NCBI RefSeq assembly: GCF_028769735.1
Contig: NC_088170.1
Coordinates: 63,589,085 to 63,653,084, forward strand
Direction of reading: 5' to 3'
DNA: 64,000 bases
Source of the DNA: Zonotrichia leucophrys gambelii
Lineage: Eukaryota > Chordata > Aves > Passeriformes > Passerellidae
The notes below the pieces were generated by a model. The model was not told where the DNA came from and did no database searches. It saw only the letters and a list, made by a program, of their open reading frames with translations. The stretch's first letter is position 1, and each line of letters begins with the position of its first letter. Made by a program: the position numbers and the translations under genes. Positions 50,761-63,909 of the stretch are shown here, piece after piece.

Positions 50761-53309
50761 TATAAATATTTCCACTGATCAATAGGAGTATTCTGGTATT
50801 TAAGAATTACTGATGTTGATTATGCTTATCATGCACCACAAAAAATAAAATCACCTTCCTTCTAATGATTGGAGTTTTTCACAATCTTCCTATTAGTACA
50901 AATATTCATAATTTTAATTACCAAATAGATCTTATTCTACATTTAGCTGATTGTTTCCTGTTAAACATTTTCAATACATCCAGGTCCTGCTGTGATGTTC
51001 CGCTGTCACAAAAGAGTGCAAATCATACCATATTTATTTATCTTTTTAAGGGTTTTGTACTTTTTTACTAAGAGATATTCAGCCTAAACAAAGTGTCTCT
51101 TTTTTCTATAAAGATGGAAGTTTTGGAAATTAGCATGTCAGCTCATCAGGTTGGCGCTGTACTTTGCACGGGGCAATCTAAGAATGGTACTGCTTGAAAG
51201 GAAGCCTCAACAGAGAGGGATAAACACTGGAGGATTCAAAATATAGCATAAACACCTGGGAAAAAATTCTCAGATAGTAACACTCTCCCACAAAATCATG
51301 GAATTCTCAGATCTTCTTCTTCAGTGATTTCATTTCACAATGTTTCAGGTCAAAAAAGATTAAATTCCCAAACCAAAACATCCAAAAGCAATTCCAGAAG
51401 CAATAAACCCATGTGTAAAGTCCATTATAGACACAGATTAAGCTATGAGTTGCTTTCTCCCACAACCAGCCTGAGCTGAGGGACATCCAGATGGACAGGA
51501 TGGACACCCTCACTCCACACAGAGCCTCCAGAGGCCTTTGGCTGGTGGAAAGAAAATGTTCTCTGCTCCTCTCACCTGAAGATCAGAAATTTTAGCAGGC
51601 TAAACAGCATCCTAAAGAGAGGAACGGAGTACCCAAAACACTTGTGTGAGTTTCTCTATCGCTACATTTGTGCTCCACACAACCTCCCATCCTATCCCTT
51701 ACTTTGAGGCATGGATTCTGGCTAGATTGTCACCAGCAGTGACATGTTCCTCTCAAAATACCTGTGAGAAGCTGGCATTTTCTTTACACAAAAAATACTC
51801 TGTCAAAAAGTTCCTGCCAACTTTTGTGCTAAATCATCTTAAAAACATTGTGGAAAGCTGCTGCTAACCCATGAATGTGTATTAAGCAGTCAAGTGGTTA
51901 TTAATGGTATTATTACAGCTGCTGGTATTATGGAAAGATTATGTTATTAATTTTTCAGGAAAACAACACCTGCAGAAAATGCCTCCTTTGTGATCAGCTA
52001 GGAAAAACTTTCCACAGGTGTTAAAAATGGCATACAACTATTTGCAGTGCTTAACCTCTCCTCTTTAAAGGCAGTATAATGTAATTGCCTCGTTGCCCAG
52101 TTCTGTAATGAATCAGGAATAAAATAGTTCAAAGAAGGGAAAGGATGGTGTTGGATGGTCAAAACCTTGGTCTCTGCATTTATCACTCAAATTTAGAATA
52201 GTCTTCCTCATCTATTCACCCATCCTACAGGAAGTTGTCTGCTGTCAGTCTACCTGATGCAGAGAATACTTTCAAAGATGCTGATCTAAAACTTGCTGAA
52301 ATCCATGGAAAAACAAATTTTATGGAATTTTAGGGAGTTTTTGACCTAGCCTAGAAGTGCATGTTTAATTTACAACAGCAAAAAGTGCAAGGAAGTCCCC
52401 TGTGAACATTTTTTTCTTTCTGTGCCCCTGCATAAAGGAATCTGGTCGAGTACCCATGCTGTTGCTTATTTCTTTCTCTTAACACAAGAGTATTTCTTCT
52501 AATGTATCTGATTTTATCATTTGTACTCATATCTCTTCACTTTATTCTCTTGTTTTAAGATATGCTTTTAACAACCACAGTTTATTCAGTGGCTGTGTCA
52601 CTGTGGAGAGCATTGCACCTTAACTGATTTTAAATTTCTCCAACGTGTCATTGGTTCTCAGCTGGTCTCTTACAAGACTGACCACTATACCCTCTGCCAC
52701 ATGCATGGATTTGGGAATGGAGCGCTGTTGCATGATCCTTACTTTACACACTGATCTCTATTTAACAATTCAACATCAGCGAATTGTGGTTATTCTTGGC
52801 AATTACGCCAATTCAAATTTCTCCGTATTCTCTCCAATATTAAAATTTATAAACTTAGTAAATGCTTCACTAAAATATACATTATTTGATGACATAACAA
52901 ACATGTAAGAGGAATTGCCTTTTACAAATATCATATAATGCGCATTTTGTACCACATAAATCAACTGGAGGAGCAAGTTGCTGATGAAGCATCCTTCCTA
53001 AATTGGATTAATAGCCCTTTTCTATTTCAAAAGTGATGTATAAATATAAATACATATTTGTGAAAAAATGGCATAGTAGAGAAGCAAGGCCTCCAGAGAT
53101 TTTTACAGTTCTGTCATCAAAGAAAGTATATTTGATATTGTATTTATACAATGAGCTGCAGCTACTACCTATGGAAACAATGATGAGAAAAATAAACACA
53201 AAATTGTCCTCCCAAAGTTGGCACCACACGTGCAATGCAAACCGTGAGGGGGATGTGAGCAAGTGACACTGATTCCAGATATTGCAGCAGAGAAGTGATT
53301 AACTCCATC

Positions 53310-53329
53310 ATAATAACAATAATAATAAT
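53310..53329. repeat. (ATA)n / AAT microsatellite
   Basis: ATAATAACAATAATAATAAT: six or so trinucleotide units with one interruption. Confidence 0.85.
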
Positions 53330-53770
53330 GTTCTTTTAACGCATCTTTCAGGGGTGTAATTATAACTAATATTACTAAAGTGCCAGCTGAGACCTATTAT
53401 TGCTGGTTCCATGTGCTGTGTGCTATAGACACAATAAAAGTGAGCTACTTCATACAAGATCTGGATACAAGTCATCCCCTGCCTGTCTGTGTTTCTGTTT
53501 GTGTGGGAAAGGCACATACTAAATAAGGACTGTCATGAACTTTAACTAGTTCCAGAATCTGGAAACTAAGAGATCAAGGTTGTGCTACAGAGCGCATCTG
53601 CACTGCTGCAGAATAAAAGGATTTTAGTTTTTTCCCAGCTCCTTTTTTCATCTTTTACAAAGACTAAGATGTTGGTTTTCCTTTTTCCATCAAAGCAGTT
53701 GTATGCTAATATTCATTTTTCTCAAGCTTGCAGAGAAACACTGTGAGATTAAAACCTAAATACTTTCATA

Positions 53771-53809
53771 TGTAAAAAAAAGAAGAAAAAAAATAAAGAA
53801 GAAAAAAAA
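53771..53809. repeat. A-rich tract with repeated AAGAAGAAAAAAAA
   Basis: Two copies of an AAAGAAGAAAAAAAAT unit about 18 bases apart sit in a nearly pure A stretch. It could be a decayed poly(A) tail, but no retrocopy is recognisable upstream (the 53280-53770 stretch). Confidence 0.75.
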
Positions 53810-55712
53810 TGATCCAAGGGTCCAGTTAGTCAGCCAACAAATCCAGCTGGGGTTCCTCCTCTGTGTAAATGCTTCCAGTTCTACTGAAGGTAATAGCAAC
53901 TCTTCTGTGCCAGCTGGGGATCCAGCCCATGAGGACATAAAGCAAACAGGATTAAAAATCCCATCAAACTAAGCATAATACATGTAATTTAGGCTACCTC
54001 CAAGGGTTCCTAAACTAATAAAATCTGAATTGAGAGCAAGGACATAATTAGCTCTATTTGTGTCATATTTAATTTTCTCAATAATATGACTAATTGGCCC
54101 CCTTTCTATCTGTTTTCATTGTTTTCAGGCTTGACTCTGGCTTGTTCAAATGCCAGGGGTTTGATGGCATTGCTGTTCTCTGGCATTAACCTCTGCAGGA
54201 AAGTAATACTTCTGCATTTACACCAGGGTGACTGAGAACACAAGGATGGATTCATTGTTCCTTACTGACCTGCTGGTACACTCACTGTAGCCATTGGAAA
54301 ATTCAATATTAGGCTACCACACTATTTAAATTTTTTCTTGCTTTAAAGTATTCTGAAGTAAGATTTACTTACTTTTCTGTGCCATAAGTTTTTCAGTACA
54401 TGACTGTAGTGAAATAGTAACAACTGTTAAATGTACCTGTCTGAAAAACAGGAAATTTCTTTTCTGTGTTAAGATCATATTGCTGCCTTGAATTCACCAT
54501 GCTCTTTCCCCCTCCCCTAGTTTATAGTGTGTGTAAAATCCATACTGTATTTGCCCCACTGCTGGTTTGCATTCCAGCATTCTGACAATAATGAAGAAAT
54601 TATTTATAAATTTAGTCAGCATCCTTGTTACAAGTTAGATTGCTAGATTGCTTGGTAGACATTCATTTTGAATGTGAACTATATAGGATTTTACTATATT
54701 TGATTTCACCTAATATATATCATGCAGAAGAAACATAATATCCTCTCATGAAACTAGCTTAAAGATTGAAATATTATGCTGCATTATGTAGTATGGGTAT
54801 AATACAGTTAATTAAAGGGAAAGGTTAGGACTAAATGAAATATGAACTCATTGAAACCTAAAATTTTATATATACAGAGCCTGATTCTAATTTACATGAT
54901 CTGATGTAAAATGTGAGTCACACGAAAACCAATCAAGCCACACCTCTACAACAAGCAGAACTGATAGGATTACTGTTTTCATTGTCTTGAAATGAAAAGA
55001 AGGGCTGTAATCAAAACCAAAGGAAGAAATACGAGTTGCTGAAATTAAATTACTTCTGCACTTTTTTTCTCTTTGTGTGACTGCCATTGGATGTTGTTTC
55101 CAGTTCTGGTGCCCATGCTTGAGGATTTCCATGAGAGAGTAAAGAGATGGAGAATATGATGTATAAGATTGTATTGAATCCATCTCCAGATTTATCATGT
55201 GTGTCATTAGGTACCTAATACAGGCATCTCCAGGTTGGAATGGAGCATTGCAGAGCCCCTCTGCAGTTCCTACTGGTCTTTCAGGGGAAGGAAGGAGTTA
55301 TGTCCAGAGGGCAACAGTGCCTACCTAAAAGATTAATCATTCTGAGATCCTTACCTGCCTCTGGTGAGTATAGAGAGGAGGCTATATAACTAGAAATTTA
55401 TCTGAGACCAGTATCTGTAAAAAACACCACAATATTTTAGAAAACAAAAAAATATAAAGACTTGATATTGCATGGACACTAATGCTACAAAAATGAATAG
55501 TTGCGATTTGAGTTAGAAAAATTAAAATCAGTAATTCGGCAATGGTAATTAACTCTTGTAGTAATCTGGAATTTTTTATCAAGTGCTCCAGTTCCGTGAT
55601 TATTAGATCTGAAATAGGAATTAACTCAGAATGAATGTAATCCTATATCCCATAAATTTGGTTAAACAGCTTTATAACTGACTGCCACCAAATTCTTCCC
55701 CTTCCTTCCAAG

Positions 55713-55779
55713 TAATTAAAAGTTAAAATTAAAAATATAAAAATATAATTAAAATAAGAATAAAATAAAATTAAAAATA
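55713..55779. repeat. A/T-rich low-complexity tract (AAAATTAAAA type)
   Basis: Sixty-seven bases are almost only A and T, with AAAATTAAAAATATAAAAA and AATAAAATAAAATTAAAA wording. It is a simple low-complexity sequence. Confidence 0.8.
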
Positions 55780-56029
55780 GACCTGTTCTGTACTTCTCTC
55801 AAGACCTAAAACCATGCTGGAACCAGATGGGACCTAAACATTCTTTTGAACCAGCAACAAACTGCGTACTTATGTGTTCCTAACACTTTTAATGTCTGTG
55901 TTATCTGAATGCTGGATTCTCTTTGCATATTCTAGACGGTAAAACTGTGCAGAATTTTGAACACAGACAGCAGACATAGAAACAGCAATAATTCCTATGT
56001 TAATTCCTATTTTTCATAGGGGAAGCAGA
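55780..56029. other. Noncoding spacer
   Basis: Nothing recognised. Confidence 0.4.
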
Positions 56030-56330
56030 TTTCTGCTCTGCCTCTTTGTGCTGCGCTGAGCACTCCCCATAAAGCCTTGGGGGCTGGCAGCTCTGCAGGT
56101 GGATGCTCCCAGAGCATGGTGCAGACCTGGCTTGGGCAGCCCAAACCACCAACTCATGGATTTTGGCTCCTGGGAGCTGGGCCCAGGGCACTGCTGCTCT
56201 CTGCCTGCTCTTGGGATCACCTGGAATCACCCCACAGCACAAACCGTGCCAAGGACACTGCAAACCCCACCCAAGAAGGGGAACCACAAGAGCCTTCATT
56301 CAGACATACACATCCCACACTCATCTGTTG
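56030..56330. other. GC-rich block of unknown origin
   Basis: About 300 bases are markedly richer in G and C than either flank, with abrupt edges. Frames of 68-112 codons are open on both strands and in several phases (for example 56103-56441 on +, 56000-56299 on -). This reflects the lack of AT-rich stop codons, not coding selection. It may be an old LTR, a piece of ERV or another insertion. I see no diagnostic ends, poly(A) signal or known protein. Confidence 0.45.
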
Positions 56331-58988
56331 AAAAAGTGCATGCAAGCCTTAGACTTCCCAAAAAGAGCCATTTTCATGAAGTTGTACCACCATTTTAGAA
56401 AGAAAAATAAAAAGGAAAAAAACAGAGGAAAAAAACGCTGACTTCTTTAAAATGGATCATGCACATCACTAAAAGAGTTTGGAATTCACAGAAATCCATT
56501 ATTTCTCATAGGCCTTTCAGTGTCACTAACAAATCCAGCCTGGAGGTTGGTCTTTTATGTGACTGAGTCAATATCCACTCTAACATTCTGTGCTTATAAA
56601 CTTGGATTATATTTTAGCAATCCTCTCTGGTTTATTTTTTTCTTTTCTTGCAAAGTTTTCCAGCTTCATGTAACATTAAAAAATTGCTTTCTGAAATGTC
56701 TCAATACTAATTTCCCTGCTTCTTCTACAATTCTGGTTAATTAAAGGTAAATTAAATCCAACCATGTCACCCAATTACATTCACATTGCCCGTTTTATTA
56801 CATGTGTCTAGGTTGACAGCATGAAGAATTGCCTTCAATAGAAGAAAAGCAAATTATTCTCAATTTAAACTGCTGGGACGGCATTTTAATTCTTTAACAC
56901 TTGATAAGCACTTAATAGAAAAGGACAAAATTACCTTAAAGAATCAAACCTTCTGTTTTTCAATTGACTTCAGTAACATGAAGCTTTTTAATTAAGCACA
57001 CCAGAGCAGTTTATTGCTTTAGCTGGCTCTCTGTACCTTTGAGTCTTCTAAAGTATAAACCCTTTTATGTGGTAATAACATTCCATATAGGTTTTCAAAC
57101 AGCATAAAGGTATTGCTTTAGCCCATTTATGCTTAGGTCTCTACATCTGCTAAGTAATTGCTTTTTTCTTAAATGAAATATTAGAACACTAGAACATGTT
57201 CTTTGTATGTATAGACACTGTGGATAGTGTATAATAAAATCATTCATGCTGCAATAATTAAAGCTGTGTCAGCATTTTCATTTCAAACTCCATTTTTCAG
57301 GTGTTTATAATTCAGCCATAAAAAATTCTCTTGGACTCTTTCCACTATATCTGAAGGCCAAGAATATATATCCATAAAGAAGTTTACAAGTTTTGAACAC
57401 TTGTTTTGCAGGTGTAGAACTGAAAAACAGTTTTGATTTACAAATGAAGTTTGACAAGTAGCCACTGGCATTTTTAAACCCAAACAAATCCAAAACACTT
57501 GAGATTATCAGGTTCATAAACCCGTGTTTTCTATGAGAGCGTACTAATTGCTGCAAATGGGTGTTGTCAACCCCCATCAAATTTGTGATTGGTCATGAAA
57601 TGCTGATAAATGCTAACAATTGGTAAATTTGTAGCTTACAAGATCTTAAATCTAGTAATGTGAAATGTGATTGGCATATTATTTTATGCATGCAAGTATA
57701 TATAGATTTAAATTTTTATAAAGGTGCTAAATAAAACACGTGTGCTGAATCCATGCATTATTAAACCGGTGTGTATTTTGGCAGAAATTTCCCCCTGGAG
57801 ACAGCAGTTATCTGGTTTTTTTTTCACAGATCCAATCCTGCATGGGCATCAGCTGTGTCTGCTCCCCACAATACCCTGTTAATGTGCCTAAACTTGGTGT
57901 GAGGGGAGCCATGGCAGTGATAACAGAGCAGCTCACTTGACATGTCATTAATTCTTTCTTCTGCTAAAAGGGCTGCCAAGTAGGGTCACCTGGAGAAATG
58001 GTGAACCACAAGAAGTTCCAAGAAACAACAAACAGGGTTTATTTAGCTTGGTGTACCCCAGCCACCTCGTACATGCACTCATCAGCCTGTGGAAATATGG
58101 CCTGCGAGGAGGTGGAAGCGCTGATCCGTGGACCATCGAGCTTTGCAGGCGTGCTGTGTTCCTGTGGATGCAAAAGGAGCCCTGACAGAGCTGTTCTCTG
58201 CAGTGCTGGCCATCTGCACAGCCTTCTCAAATCTCCATTTCATCAAAGGGAAATTAACACCATCTCTCTTAATTTAAGGGTCGGGCTTTTTCCCACTAAA
58301 TAGTTGGAATTGCGAATTGTCTTACTTCTGTTCTATCTTATCCTTCTCCATCCTCACCACAGTGCTGTATCACTTTTCAGCTGTGCATTAGCCAATGGAA
58401 GATTTGTTAGGGATGAGTCTTTGTCTCAGTGATCAAAACAAACCAAAACATGCTTTTCCCTAGAGAGCAAAAAGCTCTGCAAACCATTGCCTTCAGGCCC
58501 TGTTCATATCCCTTATGCTTAGTCATTGGCTTGGAGAGGCAGAAGGCTCCACATGGCAACACTATGACCCTAAAATATATTATTTTTAGTTTTGCTTTCA
58601 TCTTGATTCATGTGAAATAATGTGAAGGCTGTGTTTCAGCTGCTTAAATGGCATTTTAATGCATGATGTCTGGGATCACAAGGTGAATGCCCCATTTTGT
58701 GTAAGGGCAGGTTGGACTAGGAAAACTTTTTGGAATGATGCTGAAAGACTCACGTGGGACAGAGATGGTGACATACTCTTCTGCATATTGTTGGTGACAC
58801 TCTTCTCTACCTTATGTGTCCTTACAGAGAGACTTCTTTCTTCTTCAGAATCTTTTCTAGGAGAATAAGTCTGCCAGGGACTTCCCTCCCTCAGCCAAAT
58901 ACAAGAGCTCCTATTGAACAGGAATATACTCAGACTTAAATAATAAATTAGTTTTTTAGAAATTTTATAAAATAAAATTTAGAAAAAC
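56331..58988. other. Unique noncoding DNA with a mild GC rise at 58050-58230
   Basis: No gene is supported. The stretch 58050-58230 has several CpGs (CTCGTACATG, TGCGAGGAGG, AAGCGCTGATCCG) and open frames on both strands without recognised domains. The interval 56950-57250 reads as AT-rich homeobox-type wording (TTAATTA, TAATTG), as many conserved noncoding elements do, but conservation cannot be judged here. Confidence 0.4.
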
Positions 58989-59006
58989 GGGTGGGGGGGA
59001 CAGGGG
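58989..59006 (+). other. Potential G-quadruplex
   Basis: GGGTGGGGGGGACAGGGG fits the four-tract pattern GGG-T-GGG-G-GGG-ACA-GGGG with loops of 1, 1 and 3 bases. It lies in otherwise AT-rich DNA just after an A/T-rich stretch. Short loops predict a stable fold. No gene or promoter is recognised nearby, so any role is unknown. Confidence 0.7.
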
Positions 59007-62000
59007 TGGAGTTTCCCCTCAAACTGTCACAGAATTGAAGAGAAAGTCCATGTTTTTGTGGATGTATAGGGCCTATGATTTAAGAATCAACATTACTAAA
59101 AGTGTGTCATGTATCAGTTCCCCAGAGGTAAGGGTGTATTTGCACTGTAAGAAAACCCACCCTGGTAAAAAAAAACTTCCAGTGGAAATCACATTACCTT
59201 GTACAATGCATTTCATTTTAGTCAATGTAAATTTTGAGGGAAACACTAATATTATTATACAGGTATGACCCACATCTGTGACATGCACCGTGTGAATTTG
59301 CTGTGTGGATATTTCAAAGATTGGTTTACATTCATGGAGCTTTTAAAGTCCAGTACAACATTCTGGAAATGTAACAAACTAATTTTTGACCTCAGTCCTT
59401 CCTTTGCACAGTACTGTTGGCCAATCCATCCCAATTTTACAGGTTTTTGAATTTCAAAGTTGTCAGAGTAACAAAACTCATAGCTGGTGTTACTTTAAAA
59501 CCAACCAAAATAAAAGTTGTGCCCTGCTGTTAGCTCCAAGGAAGAAACTGAGATAACACCAAAATTGAATTTCAAATAGTAAATGCAAAATAAGATTTGG
59601 TAAAAAACCACAAAATAATCTAGTCTGGTTGAATATTTTTTTCACTCTTAAATTTAAAGGAAAAAAAATAATGAAAAATAAATTATTCTGATTCATGGTT
59701 TCCTTACCACTGTTTTCTGAGGTTTTACACCAGAGTGCAAGCTACTGAATCAAACTTGTAGTCATTGTGCATGGGATTTGTGCATATCATGGGGTTCATA
59801 TATCTTTATCACCCTTTAAAGAACAGCAGTAAAAAACCCCAGAAAGCCTTTCCCATTAATCATTTCAAGTGAAGTCACATTTTCAGGAGAAGGAGAGAGG
59901 CATGTTGCTCTTAAAATGCACTCCTTTGCTGTTTGTTTTAATAACATTTGCACTCCAATGCCTCATAGGAGAAAAAGGGTAGTATGCAGCTTGTCTCTAG
60001 AAAGGCATGATATTATATTTCTTCCTGAAGTTTAACTTCCATTATTCCTGAATATTTGTACCTGCTGCCATCAGCATCTAAGCTCCTTTGAAGATCAACC
60101 TACCATTAATTATGAGAAAGACCACTTCACGAACTGGTACTGAAGTATCAGAATGATAAATCAGAATGACAGAATTATTTCATACAAGCACTTTATGTGA
60201 ACATCTGCAAGTCTATATATTAGGAGCAAAATTATCAACAATCAACAAATCAACACCTCTTTACTGTGATACCAATGAGTTAAATAAGCAAAACTAACAG
60301 CTTTATGGTTTTTTAAGGCTTTCATGTTGATATAGAGCAGCAAGACACAAAATATAACATTGTCTGAATCTACTAGAAATTTTGAAAACCTTTTTTTTTT
60401 TTAGTTAAGATGATTTAGTTTTAATATAGACATCAGCAAGAAATCTTATTGTGTCCAGATTCCTAAAATATTTGTTTATCTTTAAATCAGACCTACTTGG
60501 TATTATACCTTATTTGAAAAGTATGTGTCAGACATTCACTACCATAAACCTAATTATCACTGGACTTAAGCTTTCTGGATCAAAGGCTTAGTTTCCATGG
60601 CAGTACCCAAAATGCCCTCTTAAGTAGCAGTTCATGCATCAAATCAGCATTGATATTTACTTAATGTAAGAAGAAAGAAAATCAAACTGTGTTCCCTCCT
60701 ACATAAATTAAGAAGCACCCAAGACTTTGGAAATTACAATTTGCACGTTTGCAGTGCATTAGTGCAAATGATTGGTGAGATTTTAATGTTAATAGCACTA
60801 GCAATGCTTGCTGACTATATTTGCAGGACATTGGACTTAGCAGAAAAAGGTTCTGAACTGTCATAGGATTGATGCTTTATAGGAAGAATAATAATACAGA
60901 TGAAGAGAAATTTTCATCAGTGATTACTTATGGAAAATATTTTAGATTTGTGGAAGATACACTATTTGAGGTTTTCCTGTAACCCTAGCTAATGTCCTGG
61001 TAATCTTTTGATGCTCATCAGTAACATATTGTTATGCCTATAAGCACTTTTTCTACATCTTTTTCAGTTTAAGACTCATTAAATCTTTAGCAGCGATGAG
61101 TAATAGTATCAAAGAAGATAAAACAGGATTCATTTTGTCATACAATACCTATAGCTTCCACTACACTAGCAAGTGGGAGTGAAATTAAAGCCTTCTGCTG
61201 AAATGCTGGTTATAGAAAGAAAAAAAGATGTGGTTAATATTTCTGTGTGTAGTGGTTTAGTCAGTAAATATTATGGTAAGATTATGTTTATAAACAAAAT
61301 TTTCAAAATGACTACTGGATAATTAACAAATTCTTTATTACTATATTTAACTGATGTGTTAGGTACTATGTTTCCATTATAAAGCTGAAGTATAACTGAC
61401 AATTTTCCATTAGGGTCTTTTTTGAACATGGAACTCATATAGCAAAAAACCTCAAATGTCTTTGCCTACACTAAGCCACCCAGGGTTGTATTCATCCCCT
61501 TAAACAAAAGACCTAATAAAGAAAAATTTAGGTCTGAACAATTAAGTAAATAACATTTGCTTTATGTTCTGGATGGGTTTTTTTCAGATCCTTGCTCTTT
61601 TTTGAGTAAGGATAATAAGGGCAGAAACCCAAAACTCTGTTAGTCCTGAGCTGTAGCTGAGGTCACAATTCAGCTTTATAATATAGAAATGCAATATTTT
61701 TTTCTTGTTGAAATTATTTTGGGAACTGAAGCCAACAGAAGAGGTCTTGAAAGATCCAAAATTCCATTTCAAAGTGTGGAGAAGTACAGGACATAACACT
61801 TCTTGTGGTTATATGTGTGCATATATCAGAAAGATGATGAAAGAGAGAAAGTAGGTTAGATTGTTACTCTGCCCACACTCAAAACTCATAATATGATAAA
61901 CGGGAAGAGGGGAAAGCACATGATGCTTATTTAAAATATTTAAAAGTTGTTCTGTTGCAAAAATTCACTATGAAATAGTAAATGATGGTGTAACTTAAAT

Positions 62001-62149
62001 GCAAATGTGTAATGTCTGAATTAAAAACAGGTTAAAGCGCAATAGCTAACACAGCACATATGACCGAAAACATAATGATTCTTTAGTTTTCTTGAATTAA
62101 ATAAATCAGCAAACTGGGATAAATTTTTTCAGGTATGTTTATACAAATT

Positions 62150-62185
62150 GAAACCTAAGTTGGTAGTGAAACCTAAGTTGGTAGC
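62150..62185. repeat. Two-copy tandem repeat, period 18 bp
   Basis: GAAACCTAAGTTGGTAGT is followed directly by GAAACCTAAGTTGGTAGC. Seventeen of 18 bases match. Confidence 0.93.
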
Positions 62186-62330
62186 ATCATCATTCTTTTT
62201 TCTTCCTAGACCCCAAATGCCTTATAGAGCAATGGGTTGCCTTGAAAGCCAATTATGAAATACCATTCAAAATTTGTTAGAATAGATGTGAATTTGGCCC
62301 AAACTATCTGTCCCATCACTCCATCATCTC

Positions 62331-62352
62331 ACTTGTACTTGGTTGTACAAGT
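62331..62352. repeat. Perfect 8-bp inverted repeat
   Basis: ACTTGTAC, loop TTGGTT, GTACAAGT. It is short and perfect. No function is inferred. Confidence 0.75.
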
Positions 62353-63888
62353 ACATGTGTATGCCTCATGTCTATAGTGCTACATCTAGGGCCATGATTT
62401 ACACAATAATATTATCTGTGCCTTGTTGCAAAATTGTATTCGAGATCCATACATTCTGCAGCTGACTTAATGTTTGAGTTCTGGGTACTAAGAATTTTAG
62501 ACTTTTCCCCAATTTAAGGTAAGCAGAAATGTTTAGTGAACTCATTCTTGCACTTTGTAACTATGAAGAAGGCACTGCTGACACTTTTGAAGTCTAAAAG
62601 CCATTTTCCACTGAGTTCAATTTAAGAGAGAGAAAATGCCTACTGTTATTTATTAGTTATGCTATTTATTAGTTCTTTGTAAATGACTTTCTACTAATCA
62701 AAGTCTGTCCCAACCATTACAAGGCAGTTGTTGGAGCCAGAGAATAACTTCAGTACTCGAGTGTAAGAGTTGGAACTCCTACAGTACTCATGAGAAAGGG
62801 AGACAATGAAATTAGATTCTCTCCCTGTAGGGGGTAGACGTTGACCACTGCCTGATGCCAGCAACTACAAGTCAAAATATTTCATCTGGAATGGGTATTT
62901 TACCTTCCCAAACTCTCAGCTTTTGAATTGCCTTCTTTAGAATCTTGGTGTTAACAGACTTGAGGTTTTCAGCAGCAGATCAGGCTAATGGCTATTGTGC
63001 ACAAAGGATAACTGTAGCAGCCCCAAGCCATGGCTAATTAAAAGAACCATATATAATTGCCTGTCCAAGAGCAAAGAGAATAACTCTTCTGCAGAAAGGG
63101 AGACTACTGAAAACATTTTATAGGCATAACTGTGCAGACTCATTTCTTCCACTTCCAGTGTTGACAACAGCTTCCAACCTGAGTAATGTTTCAGAATAAA
63201 TTAAGTCTGAAGTGAGAAGTGTCATCTCATTGGATGACCCAGAAAATAAATTCAGACATACTTGTATGCATTCTTATAGTGTATCATCATCTGCTTGAGG
63301 TGTTGGCAAATCCCTTTTATAATGCATGTGTTTTTTTCTCAGAGAGAACATTCTGTATATGCAATGGACACATTCTTTTACATTTTACATTCCACCTGAA
63401 AGTCCATCACAGAAAGCCTGTTAATGTCCTTCAGGATATACAGTACAGTAGTAAACAGACTCCCAATAGCAAAGTAAATCTCTGGTAGGAGGCTCGAATA
63501 ATATGTGCTTGCTAAGATCAAATCTTGACTTCAAGTTCAAGTGCAGTTTAACAGCGAATCCAAAGTTGTAAATGCAAAGTAAAGGCAATTTTAAGGCTGC
63601 TTTAAACCAAGCATGAAAGACTGAGTATTCAAAGTTGAGATTCTGTACATCTGGTTCTAATATGCCTCTTGCATTTTAGACAAGCAACCTTCTTTTCTTT
63701 TTTTCAAGCTTTACTATCACTGTAACTTATACAGTTTGTGAGTTTGGCAACATTCTCAGTATGTTTGAATTAATGGTTTGGTAAACAAAATAATGCAGCT
63801 TTCTTTTTCACATTAAATTACTTCCATTTTTAATAACTTACATTTCTAATTCTTGTTTCCTTCATTCCCTCCTCACCCTCAAACTCCT

Positions 63889-63907
63889 CCCTCCCCCACA
63901 CCCCCCC
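63889..63907 (-). other. Potential G-quadruplex on the minus strand (C-rich on +)
   Basis: The + strand CCCTCCCCCACACCCCCCC gives, on the minus strand, GGG-G-GGG-TGT-GGGGG-A-GGG: four tracts with loops of 1, 3 and 1. Further C-triplets upstream (63867-63869, 63876-63878) could substitute. On the plus strand the same stretch is a pyrimidine-rich run ending in CAG at 63907-63909, so it also resembles a weak splice acceptor. Confidence 0.65.
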
Positions 63908-63909
63908 AG

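Larger units (their letters stand above)
50761..55712. other. Unique AT-rich noncoding DNA
   Basis: No gene is supported. An ATAATAATA microsatellite lies at 53310-53329 and an A-rich AAGAAG stretch at 53771-53809. Wording at 54857-54906 (GCCTGATTCTAATTTACATG and CTGATGTAAAATGTGAGT) resembles an old amniote repeat with inverted TTACA/TGTAA words that I remember but cannot name. Confidence 0.45.
59007..63866. other. Unique AT-rich noncoding DNA
   Basis: No gene or recognisable mobile element over 4.9 kb. A tandem duplication at 62150-62185 and a hairpin at 62331-62352 are listed separately. Confidence 0.5.

Noticed and set aside
53280..53809. Processed pseudogene ending in the A-rich tract
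   Set aside because: No coding-like sequence or target duplication was seen upstream of the A-rich tract.
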